Origin: Cochliopodium minus
Taxonomy: Eukaryota; Discosea; Himatismenida; Cochliopodiidae
Direction of reading: 5' to 3'
Assembly: GCA_024220525.1 (NCBI GenBank)
Contig: JAMYWO010000074.1
Span: 59,092-123,091, forward strand
DNA length: 64,000 bases
In this document: one piece after another, positions 1 to 10,394 of the stretch
How the letters are laid out: every line of letters starts with the position of its first letter
How positions within the stretch are numbered: position 1 is the stretch's first letter
Position numbers and translations under genes: made by a program
Notes under the pieces: model-generated
Database searches by the model: none
What the model was told of the DNA's origin: nothing
What the model saw: the letters and a program-made list of their open reading frames with translations, nothing else

Positions 1-512
1 GGTTTCATTTCCATATCTATTTTTCAAATTGTAATCCATTTTTTTTTCTTCAACTAAGTATTTAATCACTTCCAAATATTCTCCATCTTTTTTAAATGCA
101 TAAAAAAGAGGTGTTCTTTTTGATCTATCTTTTTTGTTTACATTGCATTTGTAATTAATCAGAAATCTTATTTTTTCCATTTCATATTCTTTTTTTTCAT
201 AAATGCTTTGTGAAGAAATGATCTTTGATTCTCATCTATATTCAGGAAATTAAATGATAAATGAGTTTATAATATTTAAATTATAAAGTTATATTTTGAT
301 GTATGAATTAATTAGTACCCTCTAAAGTGGATAAATATTTTTTCTCCAAAGCATCTCTCAATATATTTTCTTCACCAAAAAAGCTTGTTCTTTCATTATC
401 ATCTTTAATATCTTGTAATTCAATCAGGAATTCAAATTTATCAAATTCTATTTCTTCTTTCATTCTATCAACAAATGGTTGTGAGTATTTTTCTCCAATT
501 TTTTTTAATTAA
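1..512 (-). CDS. Ankyrin-repeat protein, partial (runs off the left edge)
   Basis: Two exons are visible on the minus strand: about 319-512, ending with LEG before a GTACTA donor, and 1-235, starting after an AATATAG acceptor. The second exon has a repeat-like stretch with RFLINYKCNVNKKD followed by RTPLF and then VIKYLVEE, the helix-turn-helix and TPLH-like pattern of ankyrin repeats, so a protein-binding scaffold is likely. Two single-base frame breaks are needed to read it through, one at a run of eight A (coding strand) and one at a run of T just after RTPLF; both look like one missing base. The true start is not seen. Upstream, minus-strand codons around 520-600 may belong to an earlier exon. 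No specific partner or pathway can be inferred. Confidence 0.55.
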
Positions 513-662
513 ATTTAAATTTATTAATCAATTTTGCTTTTTGAAGAATTCAAATTATGATACCCTCATTCAATGTCCTTCATTTTATAAATGAAACTTT
601 GTTCAATAAGCTCTCAATGAAAAAAAAAATTTATTTTTTAATTACAACAAGATAAAAACATC

Positions 663-1604
663 TCAATATAAAACTCTTTTGACATTATTGTCAAGACTGA
701 TTTTGTAATGACGAAAATTGTTTGAAGAATCATTCTTTGCATCCTCCATCATTTCATGAAACAAGAGAGTTTTATCAACGTTTTTAATCGACAAAATTTC
801 TTCAAGATGATGGAAATTGTTGCCGAACCTTTCATGAGTGAAATGAGTGATAGGAATGTCCCAAGGATAAGGTTCCAACCAAGACATGTTCATGAGAATG
901 ATGTTACGGGTGCTAGAAAAAATATCAGCGAGAACTTTTTGTTCCCAAACTGCTCCCGTATCGAAAAAGTGCTCGTATTCTTTATATTCCCACCAATATT
1001 TAACAAATTTCTTTGCTTCTTCATTGTTTTTTAGGAAAAATAATCCTGCACATGGACGATCGTCGATGTTTTTCATGTTATCAGGGGAGATGTACGCTAT
1101 GCAATCCTCATATGCTTCTTTGTGTTGATAAAACTTGTTGTTGGTGAATTTCTTTATCAATTGAGGCAATGTGAGGTTGGTATCTATTATAGCATCTGAA
1201 TCCAGCCATAACATCGTTTCAACGTGAATATCCTCCAAATATAAAGTATGATTAATCGCTAAAATTTTGCACCATGATGGATGTCTTGGATTGTTCGTAG
1301 ATGATGTGCAAGATGTTCCATTATAAATATCATATTCATAATAAATAAGGAGATGATCCTCTAATTGTTTCACATAAAGATATTGAAATAAAGTGGGAAT
1401 CAATTGCCATTTATTATCAAGCTCCAAATATTTGCTATATCCCATCACTATCGCATGTTTCTTTTGAATTTTCGTTTCTATTTTATTTTCCTTTTCTTTT
1501 TTTACTTCGACCACAAAATCATCAGAATATGAAAAGAACAATATAAATAAAAGAATCAAAATTCCACATGTTATCCCATAAATGGTGATTCTAATTTTGG
1601 TCAT
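663..1604 (-). CDS. Golgi-type glycosyltransferase, GT34-like (copy 1)
   Basis: Single exon of 313 residues. An N-terminal hydrophobic segment at about residues 6-26 acts as a signal anchor, so this should be a type II membrane protein with a luminal catalytic domain. Seen in the sequence: HPSWCKILA, an LDSDA motif (DxD-type metal and sugar-nucleotide site), CAGLFFLKN, and a late HFTH motif. This order resembles the alpha-galactosyl/mannosyltransferases of the GMA12/MNN10 family, in which HP.W.K, WLD.DA, a N/CAG segment and a C-terminal His recur. Donor and acceptor sugars are unknown. The next gene, on the same strand, is a paralog of nearly the same length and domain order. The start follows an A-rich leader. 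Family call is by motif recall, not search. Confidence 0.7.
   Translation of the reverse strand: MTKIRITIYGITCGILILLFILFFSYSDDFVVEVKKEKENKIETKIQKKHAIVMGYSKYLELDNKWQLIPTLFQYLYVKQLEDHLLIYYEYDIYNGTSCTSSTNNPRHPSWCKILAINHTLYLEDIHVETMLWLDSDAIIDTNLTLPQLIKKFTNNKFYQHKEAYEDCIAYISPDNMKNIDDRPCAGLFFLKNNEEAKKFVKYWWEYKEYEHFFDTGAVWEQKVLADIFSSTRNIILMNMSWLEPYPWDIPITHFTHERFGNNFHHLEEILSIKNVDKTLLFHEMMEDAKNDSSNNFRHYKISLDNNVKRVLY
1156..1314. repeat. 159-nt block identical to 2419-2577
   Basis: Every base from the ATCAATTGAGG start to the GTGCAAGAT end matches the second glycosyltransferase copy, whereas sequence on both sides diverges at once in both genes. The block encodes the part from the HPSW motif through LDSDA, the catalytic core. 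A sharp-edged identical tract inside diverged paralogs is the usual mark of recent gene conversion. Confidence 0.85.
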
Positions 1605-1928
1605 TTCAAATTTTTTTTTAATAATTAAAAATTGGAAAATATTGAATAAACCAAAATAAAGATTTGAAGATCATCTTTGATCAATTCAAAAATATCTTCA
1701 TCCATTCTGATCTAAAACAATAATCATTGATGATTAATTTGATTTTAACTTGAATTACAAAGAAATATTGGTGATTCATTTCCAAAATTTTGAAGATGAT
1801 TGTCTTGTTTTGAAGCAACTTTTTTTTTTTTATGATGCAAGATTTTCAAAATAAATTCTTACAATTATAAAATATAGCCAACATAATAATAAATATCTTT
1901 ATAAAATTTACATTCAACCTTCAAATTG
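1605..1928. other. Intergenic spacer between the two glycosyltransferase genes
   Basis: About 320 bases, AT-rich, holding the 3' flank of copy 2 and the upstream region of copy 1 on the minus strand. No open reading frame, RNA gene or clear repeat is seen. Confidence 0.5.
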
Positions 1929-2858
1929 CTAATAATAAACCCTTTGTATTTTATTGTCGAGAGTCATTTTGTAGTGACGAAAATGAGAAGAATCTTTCTT
2001 TGCATCCTGCATCATTTGTTGCAATAAAAGAGATTGATTGGAAGTCTTCATCGACATGATATCTTCAAGATGCTGAAAATTCTGATTGAAGTATTGATGA
2101 GTGAAATGGAGGATGGGAATATTCCATGGAAAGGGTTCAACTGAAGACATATTCAAAAGAATGATATTACGATTTGTTTGAAATTCTTTTTGGACCACTA
2201 TTTGTTCCCATATATGAATCAGATCGAATTTTAATTCGTAATCGTCATATTCCCACCAATATTTAATAAATTTTTTTGAAGCATTGTTGTTTTTGAGAAA
2301 TACAACCCCCGCACATGGACGATCATAGAGATTATTTCTATCATCAGGGGAGATGTAGACATCACAATCCTCATATGCTTCTTTGTTCTGATAAAAATTG
2401 TTGTTGGTGTATTCCTGAATCAATTGAGGCAATGTGAGGTTGGTATCTATTATAGCATCTGAATCCAGCCATAACATCGTTTCAACGTGAATATCCTCCA
2501 AATATAAAGTATGATTAATCGCTAAAATTTTGCACCATGATGGATGTCTTGGATTGTTCGTAGATGATGTGCAAGATACTCCATTGTGATTTTCATATTC
2601 ATAGTATATTAGGAGATAATCTTCAAATTGTTTCGTGTAAAGATATTGAAATAAAATTGGAATAACTAATTTTCTATCATCCAATGTCACATACTTGCTA
2701 TATCCCATCAATATTGCATATTTCTTTTTGATCTTGCTTTCATCTTTATCTATCCTTTCTTCCTCTCCAATATTATTTGAATAATAAAAAAGAAGTGATA
2801 AAAGTGAAAGAAGAATTCCAATTGTCAAAATATATATTGTGATTCTAATTTTATTCAT
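1929..2858 (-). CDS. Golgi-type glycosyltransferase, GT34-like (copy 2)
   Basis: Single exon of 309 residues, same architecture as the neighbouring copy: a hydrophobic signal anchor at about residues 6-27, then HPSWCKILA, LDSDA, DRPCAGVVFLKN and a late HFTH. The catalytic-core segment is identical to copy 1 at the DNA level over 159 nt, but the N-terminal stem and the C-terminal third are clearly diverged, so the two genes are older tandem duplicates later homogenised at the active site. Likely role is transfer of a hexose to a glycan in the Golgi. Substrate choice probably differs through the diverged parts, which is inference. Both genes are read in the same direction with 324 bp between them. 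Confidence 0.7.
   Translation of the reverse strand: MNKIRITIYILTIGILLSLLSLLFYYSNNIGEEERIDKDESKIKKKYAILMGYSKYVTLDDRKLVIPILFQYLYTKQFEDYLLIYYEYENHNGVSCTSSTNNPRHPSWCKILAINHTLYLEDIHVETMLWLDSDAIIDTNLTLPQLIQEYTNNNFYQNKEAYEDCDVYISPDDRNNLYDRPCAGVVFLKNNNASKKFIKYWWEYDDYELKFDLIHIWEQIVVQKEFQTNRNIILLNMSSVEPFPWNIPILHFTHQYFNQNFQHLEDIMSMKTSNQSLLLQQMMQDAKKDSSHFRHYKMTLDNKIQRVYY
2419..2577. repeat. 159-nt block identical to 1156-1314
   Basis: Second member of the identical pair described for copy 1. Its edges fall inside the coding region, not at gene or exon borders, which fits gene conversion better than a duplicated exon. Confidence 0.85.
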
Positions 2859-3059
2859 TTAACCAAAAAATATAGAAAAGAATTTTATATTATTCTTTCA
2901 ATTATTTTTTTTTTTTATTTTTAATTTTAAAAATTTGACCAAATTTTTAATTTTAAAAATTTGACCAACATAAACAAAAATAAAAAAATCATTTATAAAC
3001 AAAAATTTTAATCGTTTTAATCTATACAAATTTGAAAAAGAAAGTAAAAAAAGGTGGTT

Positions 3060-4520
3060 TCAATTTATCTTTTTCTCAATCCATCTCAACAAATTGAGAA
3101 GAGAAGTATAAGATATCAAACCCAATTCTTTCCCCAAACTGTCAGAGATTCGTTCAAAGTCCTTCGGAGGCAACAAAATCAAACTAATATCCTCAAATCC
3201 TATTATTTTGAGCTCTTGTTGCAAATTTACCTGAATTAAAATAAAATGAATTCAATCCAACAAAAAATATTTAAAAATTTTTACGAGATTGTTGTGTGCT
3301 TCTACAAACGGAAAAGAATCATCGATATCAATACCATATTTTTTGGAAATTAGTTGAGTGATTTGGAGGTATTGAACATCTACATCAACTAAAAAAGTAA
3401 AGAAAATAAAAATAAAATAATAAAAATAAAAATGAAAAGCTGAAGAAAATAAATTAAATAAATAAGAAAAAAATAAAATAAAAAATAAAATAAAAAATAA
3501 AAAATGTGAAAAATAAAAAATGAAATAAAATGGAAAAAAAAAATTTGAACCTTTTTTTTGTGGAGTGGGTATTGGAGTAGATTTGTTAAATACTTTGATC
3601 TTAGTATTAGACCCCTTCTTCTTCATTTTTATGTTTTTGTTTATGACGACATTTTTACTGATTTTTTCGATTTTTTTGAGAGGAACCTTCTTGGGAGCGT
3701 TCATATTTCTCTTCTCTATCAGAAATTCTTTTAAACGTGAAATTGTTTCTTTCTTTGAAGGATGGTCTATAGCCATCACTCTAGAATTTCCATCTTCACC
3801 TTTAAAAAAAAAAAAAAAAATTATTAAATAAAATTAAACTAGAAGTAAAAACAAATATAAAGAAATAAAACGAAAAATAAAATAAAATAAAATAAAATAA
3901 AATTTAAAATTTAAAATTTAAATAAAAAATTATGATTATAAAAGAATGAGTGTAATAAATTAAAAAATTTAAATGTAAAAAAAACTAATTAAAATAAATG
4001 AATAAAATATTAAAATATCAAAAAAAAATTTAAAAAAATTAATTTTTACGTATAACTTCTTCTAATTGCACTTTGAGTGAACTTAATGCTTTTACACATT
4101 GTGATGAAGTGATACGGGAGTTAGGGTCGAAATACCAACAAGATTTGATAATGTCTATCCAAGGAATCTGAACATCAAGAGGCAAGGGAACATTATTTCT
4201 GTTATTCACATCTTCAAATTTCATTCTCTGTATCTTGCTTTCACTGTAATTTGAATAAGCCAGTGTCTAAATTGATTCGTTATAAAAAAAAGATTTAAAA
4301 ATAAAGAAAATTAAGTATTGTAAATATTAAACTAAAAAAATATAGTATTGTAAAAATTAAATTAAAATAAAATTAAATTTTGAAATAAAGAGAAAATTAT
4401 GGAATCATAAAAAATAAAGATCAATTAAAAAATCAATAAAAAAGAAAGAATAAAATTTTTAAAAATAAAAATAAAAAATAAAAAATGAAAAATAAAAATA
4501 AAAAATGAAAAATAAAAAAT

Positions 4521-4553
<33 letters not shown>

Positions 4554-4562
4554 ATAAAAAAT

Positions 4563-4599
<37 letters not shown>

Positions 4600-5460
4600 A
4601 AAATTTAAACAAAAAATTAAAAAAAAATTAAAAAAAAATAAAAATAAAAAATTAAAAATTTGAAATGAAATACAAAATAAAAAAATTTAAACAAAAATTA
4701 ATAAAAAATTAATAAAAATTGATAAAAAAAAATCAATAAAAAATAAAAATAATAAATATGTTTTACTTTCGTTGGAAACTTGAGCTAAGTAAGAGAAGGC
4801 AAGTTTGATTTCTTCTACTCTGGGCTATTTCTACGTTGGACATTTGAAAATAAATCACTGTCTGTTTCTTTGTCTACTGATTCAAAGTGGCAATCTTTAA
4901 GAAAAAATTGATTGAAATAAAATACAAAAAGTAAAAATAAAAATAAAAAATAAAAAATGAAAAATTTAAAAAAAAAATTTTCTGTAAAAAAATGAAAATA
5001 AAAAAATGTGAAAAAAATTAAAAATCAATTATTTAAGAAAATAAAATAAATTTAAAAATAATTAATATCAAAAATAAAAAAATTAGTAATAATTATAAAA
5101 GAAATTAAAAAATGAAAAAAAAAAATGAACAAAGAAAAAATAAAAAAATAAAATAAAAAGTTAATTAATTATAAAAATATCAAAAATAAAATAATTAATT
5201 ATTTAAAAATTGAAAAAATAAAATAGATTAATAAATTGTTGAAAAAATAATTAATTATTAAAAATAAAAAATAAAGCAAAAAAAAAAATTGAAAAAATTA
5301 AATTAATATTTAAAAATAAAGTAAAAAAAAATAGTTTTTTACGTCTAATTCTTCTTCAAAAGTTGTTACACAAACTGACACTCAAAAGGAGGTGTTGATT
5401 TCCTTGAAAAATTGTTTTTGGTGGTAAATCAAAGAGTAAGCCTCGTTGACTCGGTTCATC
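3060..5460 (-). CDS. Protein-kinase-like gene with C-terminal extension; upstream exons damaged or mis-sequenced
   Basis: Minus-strand exons with good splice sites: 4050-4266, 3551-3799, 3285-3388 and 3060-3230 (stop at 3060-3062). Exon 4050-4266 carries the end of a protein kinase fold: NNVPLPLDVQIP, then SCWYFDPNSRITS, matching kinase subdomain XI (CW..DP..R). The next exons add a Lys-rich linker and an alpha/beta tail rich in Leu and Ile. Further upstream, 4767-4894 and 5343-5460 look exonic but switch frame: 4767-4894 needs at least two single-base changes, and a piece reading VEEIKLAFSYLAQ is clear. The ATP-binding and catalytic loops are not seen, so most of the kinase domain is missing, lies beyond the N at 5461, or the gene is decayed. 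The 4.27-5.34 kb stretch between exons is intron-like A-rich low complexity. Confidence 0.5.
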
Positions 5461-5533
5461 NTATTTTATTTATTTTATTTATTTTATTTATTTTATTTAT
5501 TTTATTTATTTTATTTATTTTATTTATTTTATT
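5461..5533. repeat. N followed by a 9-bp microsatellite (TTTTATTTA)n
   Basis: A single N is followed by about eight near-perfect copies of a 9-bp unit. Coding exons of a minus-strand gene stop on the left and a plus-strand gene lacking its 5' end begins on the right, so this is probably a collapsed assembly gap and not a real junction. Confidence 0.7.
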
Positions 5534-5544
5534 AATTTCAAAAG

Positions 5545-7237
5545 AGATCTATTTCGATCAAATCAATAATTTCACTAATACTTACGCTGCTGGAGGTTAC
5601 CGCCCCACCAACGCCCAAATAGTAAACAACGGCTCTGCTTACCAAAATCTGGTTACCAATCTTAACACCGCAGAAAGGACTCTTGCATCTGTTAACAACG
5701 ACACAGCCAATGGAGCCCGTAAAAGATTTTTTATATTTATTTTATTTTTTATTTCAAATTTATTTATTTACATTTTTATTTTTAAAAAGTTTTAAGAATG
5801 ATTTTATTTTTTATTTTTTATTTTTTATTCTTATTTACTTATTTTTTATATTTCATTATTTTTTTTCATTATTTTTCTTTTTTATTTTTAAAATTTTATT
5901 TTTATTTTATTTTTATTTATTTTTTTATTTAATTTTATTTTTTTAGAACCTACTCCAACGTCTGATGTTCAAGCCAGTTTGGATAATGGAGCAATAGTTG
6001 TCAGCACCATGCAGAGAATCCTGTTTTTGGGTAACTGCGTGTACGTCAAACAAGTAGTCAACAACCTTAACAACGCCCTTTGCAACAATCTACTGGATGG
6101 AATCATTTTGGTTCTTGTAATTTTTTATTTTTTTATTATTTATTTTTTATTAATTTTTATTTATTTTTATTTATTTTTATTTATTTTTATTTATTTTTAT
6201 TTATTTTTTATTTATTTTTATTTATTTTTATTTATTTTTGTTTATTTTTATTTATTTTTATTTATTTTTATTTATTTATTTTTTTCATTTTTATTTAGTT
6301 ATTTTTTATTTTTTATTTTATTTTTAATTTTAATTTTAGGTGGGTAGTTTTGTGATTGGTATTTTGTTGATACCTGCTGCCATTTTCAACATGATTGTGG
6401 GTAACAGATTTCCTATGTTGGGAGGCTCAGCAGATCTCAAAGCAAGGTACCATAAAAATTAATTTAATTTAACTATTTTATTTTTTAATTATTTTAATCA
6501 TTTTTTAATTATTTTTTTTTAATTATTTTTTAATTATTTTATTTCTTTTTATTTTTTAATTATTTTTTTTTAAAACAGAATTCAATGTATTGTTGTCGCC
6601 CAGTTTGCGATAGCTGCTGTAGGTTGTGCCATGCAGCTCCACACCACTTCTTACTACATCTACCTTTCCATCTTTGTCTGTGCAAGCGCAGTCCTTGGTA
6701 ATCAAAACTTATTTTTTATTTTTAAACTTATTTTTTATTTTTTATTTTTTATTTCACTATAATTTTATAATTCAATTTTTTTTTGGTTTTATTTAGGTTT
6801 GTTGATTTCTATCCTTCCATTAAATAGAATGGGATGTTCTACTATTTGTCAAAAACTCTTTGTCTTGGTTGTAAAAATTTTTTTATTTTTTACTTTACTT
6901 TTTATTTATTACTTTTATTTATTATTTTTTATTTTTTATTTTTCATTTTTTATTTTTTTAGTTTCTCATTTGTGAAATAGCTTGTGCTGCAGCATTGCTC
7001 TACTTCATGAGCAGAGAATCCAAAAACGCAACTAAATGTGGTGCCAATTTTTTCAATTCAAATTGCCCGCCAAAACTGAAGGCGCAACTCATCGTCACCG
7101 CTTTGATGCTCGCCCTTGACAACTTTGTAATATTTTTTGGTATCGGTATCGCCATTCGTTTGTTGATCTTCATCCGTAAGGGCAAGAATTTGGAGGATGA
7201 TGATTCTTACCAAGATAACGAAATGAAGGACAAATAA
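5545..7237 (+). CDS. Multispanning membrane protein, 5' end missing
   Basis: Six exons with consistent phases: 5545-5718, 5947-6116, 6340-6446, 6579-6697, 6797-6870 and 6962-7237. The joined product has an N-terminal polar, Asn/Thr-rich probable extracytoplasmic part, then about five hydrophobic helices (around GIILVLV-to-IPAAIFNMIVG, CIVVAQFAIAAVG, IFVCASAVLGLLISIL, LFVLVFLICEIACAAALLY and a last one near VIFFGIGIAIRLLIFI), ending in a short charged tail with EDDDSYQDNEMKDK. Cysteines in the outer loops could form disulfides. I do not recognise the family; tetraspanin or Tweety-like topologies were considered but the signature motifs are absent. The first exon is at the edge of the 5461 gap, so start and signal sequence are lost. 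Introns are T-rich on the coding strand. It ends 124 bp before the SNARE gene, same strand. Confidence 0.65.
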
Positions 7238-7361
7238 ATTTAAATTAAAATCTAATTTTTTTTACATATTGTTTTTCTTGAAATAATTTTTAAAATTTTT
7301 AAATTAAATTTTTATATTATTAAATAATAAAAAAAAATTGAATTACACCAAACAAAAAAAT

Positions 7362-10271
7362 ATGACTGAAAAAGTACTATTTTCTATCTTCCTTGATTCA
7401 ATTAACCATTATTCTTTTCATCTTTGAATTATAGGATTTCAATGGAAAGGATATTGGAAAGAAGGTGAAGGCTATGGAGAAGAAAACGAGGGAAGCTCAG
7501 AAATATTTCAATTTGCCAGAGACAGAAACTGTGATACAAGATTATGCTTGTGCACATGGGGTTCCAGGTAGCATCAATCTGCCTTATTTAAAAATTTATC
7601 TTTTATTTTTTAAATTCGAACAATATCTACAGGAAGAATGTATATAACCCAAAATTATATAGGATTCAAAGGAGGATCTAACATTGTAATCAATCATAGA
7701 TTTCTAAATAATCAGCTTATTTAAGAATATTGAATTTAAAGGAATATCTTTTTAAATTTTTAAAAAATACACCATTCATCAGATACTATTCATTCATCAG
7801 ATATCCTTCTCATACCTTTATAACTCATTATAATTTAATTCATCATTGAATAGATCTGCATCCTCTTTCAAAAAGTGAAATCAGTGCAGAAGACAAAATT
7901 GACTAGTATCGAAATAGAGGCAGATAAAACTTATTCCTTCAGCACTTTTGCAAACAGGTAACAAAATAAATTTAAATTTTAATATTCTAACAAACATAAA
8001 TCCTTGCATTCTACATGAGTAAATGTATTATATTATATAATAGAGATTCATTTCTATTAATTCAATTTGAAGAAAATTTACTATAGAATTATCCTTTAAA
8101 ATAAAATATTAAAATACTGATAACATTTGAGTAAATCAAAAAAAAAAATTTGATCAGTTTTAAATGTTAATAAAAAAATCAAAAGAAATTTTTTATTAAT
8201 TTATTAATTTATTAATTTATTTTATTTTTGTTTTGTTTTTGTTGATTTTTTAAATTAATTAGTTATCTTTTATTTCTTACTTTATTGGTTTATTGACGTT
8301 TTATTTTTCATTTTATAGTTTTGTTTTTATTATTTCTTAAATTTTTATTTATTTTTATTTTAAACGTTAAAAAAAATCAAAAGAAATTTCTTTTATTAAT
8401 TTATTAATTTATTTTATTTTTGTTTTTATTATTTCTTAAATTTTTTTATTTCTTACATTTTCATTGTTCAGTTTATTTTTATTTATTTTGATTTGTTTTT
8501 ATTGTTTTTAAATATTTTTATTTTTTTTTATTTTTATTTTAAATATTTATTTATTTTTATTTTTATTAACAGAATCGAAGCATTCTACTTGTTAGATCAT
8601 CTCTCCAAAAACGTCCCCTCATACAGCAAAAAGACTGAAAGACAACAACTGTTGGGGAATGAAGGAGAAGAGGGAGAAGGAGACTTCAGTTTGGGTTTCG
8701 GCGACATGCTGGAGATGGATTCCCAGGTTGACACTGGCAGTACTCGTAGGGCTTTGCAACGTCTTAATGAGGCAAAAGAAAATGGTGCAAATGCTCTGAA
8801 TGAAATGGGGAGACAAAGAGGTACCAAAAAAATAATTTAAAATTTTCATTTGTTTTTTTTTAATATTTTTTAATTTCATTTTTTCAATTTCTTTAATTTT
8901 ATTTTAATTTATTTTTATTTAATCTGATTTTTATTTATTTTTCAAATTTTATTTTGAATTTTTTTTTTAAAATATTTTTATTTCATTTTTTTTTAAAGAG
9001 GTGATTGATAAAATCAACAACAATCTCGACTATATTGAATACAAACTCGATGACAACGAGAAAAATATCTCTTCCATGGAAAGTTTTGGAGGAATGGTAA
9101 TTTGTTTGATTTGTTTTTTACAATTAATTATTTTTAAATTATTTTTAATTTTTTAATTATTTATTTTTAAAATTATTTTTAAAATTATTTATTTTTTTAT
9201 TTATTTTTTTTTCAAATTTTTTAATTTGTTTCAGATGTCTTCTGCTTTCAAAGGAAACAAGAAAATGGATGATTACATCACCAGAAGAGAACACAATGAG
9301 ATTGAAGTGAAAGAAATCAAAAAACCTGATCTCAAAATCGACATTCTTTTCAAACACAAAAACGATGAATGTATTTCTTTTTTTCAATTAAAATTTTAAC
9401 TTTTTTTTATTTTACAAATTTTTTTTTTTTTAATCAAGTGACTCCTTCAACAATAGTTTTGAAAGGACAAGGTTTTGTCATTTACAAAGTAAAAAAAAAA
9501 AATTATTTTTTATTCTTTATTTTTAATTTTATTTTTAAATTTTTAATTTTTAATTTTTAATTTTCAATTCTTATTTTTTTATTTTATTTTTATTTTGTTT
9601 TTATTTTGTTCTTATTTTTTATTTTTGAAAAAGTCTGGCACTGAAAAATTGGTTGAAACAAAACCAGAGACTGCATGGAAATACGATCAAGTTAAACAAG
9701 CTGTTCTTCGTGCAAGACACCAGCATTTGGACATCTGGTTTGTAGAAGGAAAGCGTGTCAGATTGATGGTAAAAAAATTTTTTTTTTTTTTTGAACTAAA
9801 TTTAATTTTTAAAATTTAATTATTATTATATTATTAAATTTGTTTTTATTTTTACTTATTTTTTAGTCTGCTCATGTTCAAGCGATTGTAAATGAACTTT
9901 TTTTGAGACATCCTCAAAAAAGTATTCCAGTAGAATTTGAACCAGGTGTTTTGAAATTCGATTATGGTCATCCTTCCATCTCTTACTCTTTGGGAAAAAA
10001 ACAAAGTGGAGTATCAGGAACTGGTATCAACAGTACTAACTTGATTAGTGACAAAGTCTCTCCTCAAGTCAAGAAACAGTTGGCTCAACAAGATAAAGAC
10101 ATTGATGAGATGAACAATGGTTTGGATACTTTGCTTGGTATGGCCAATGCTATGAATACTGAGCTTATCAATTCTGAAGGTCAAATAGATGAGATGAAGA
10201 GAAAGATGGAGAATGTTGATTATAAGATGGGAAAGCAACAACATGGTTTGCAAAATATTTTGGATTCATAA
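7362..10271 (+). CDS. Qbc-SNARE with GRAM/PH-like domains (SNAP47-like)
   Basis: Ten exons: 7362-7373 (12 nt, only MTEK), 7435-7567, 7633-7685, 7854-7957, 8573-8820, 8999-9096, 9235-9370, 9439-9488, 9634-9768 and 9867-10271. All phases agree with no stop. The N-terminal part reads FNLPETETVI, then VPGRMYITQNYIGFKGG, then KLTSIEIEADKTYSF: the strand pattern of a GRAM/PH-like membrane-binding domain. Exons 5-6 hold a Qb SNARE helix (from RRALQRLNEAKENG to MMSSAF), a second PH-like segment follows (from KSGTEKLVETKP to IVNELFLR), and the last exon holds a Qc SNARE helix (DKDIDEMNNGLDTLLGMAN to KQQHGLQNILDS). Two SNARE helices, no transmembrane segment and PH-like domains match the SNAP47 layout. 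Likely role: membrane fusion in the secretory or endosomal system. Confidence 0.82.
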
Positions 10272-10394
10272 AAGAGAATAAAAAAAAAAAAGTTTGTAGC
10301 TAAATAAATAAAATGAAATGAATAATTTTTTCTCTTTTCAAATAATTTTTCTTCTTTTTAAAAAATTTATTTTAATTAAATATAAATTTTTTTT

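Noticed and set aside
756-1128. Plus-strand reading frames over the first glycosyltransferase
   Set aside because: They are antisense shadows of the intact 313-residue gene and show no motif of their own.
5462-5533. Regularly spaced direct repeats as a CRISPR-like array
   Set aside because: They are contiguous 9-bp microsatellite units with no spacers, in a eukaryotic intron-like setting.
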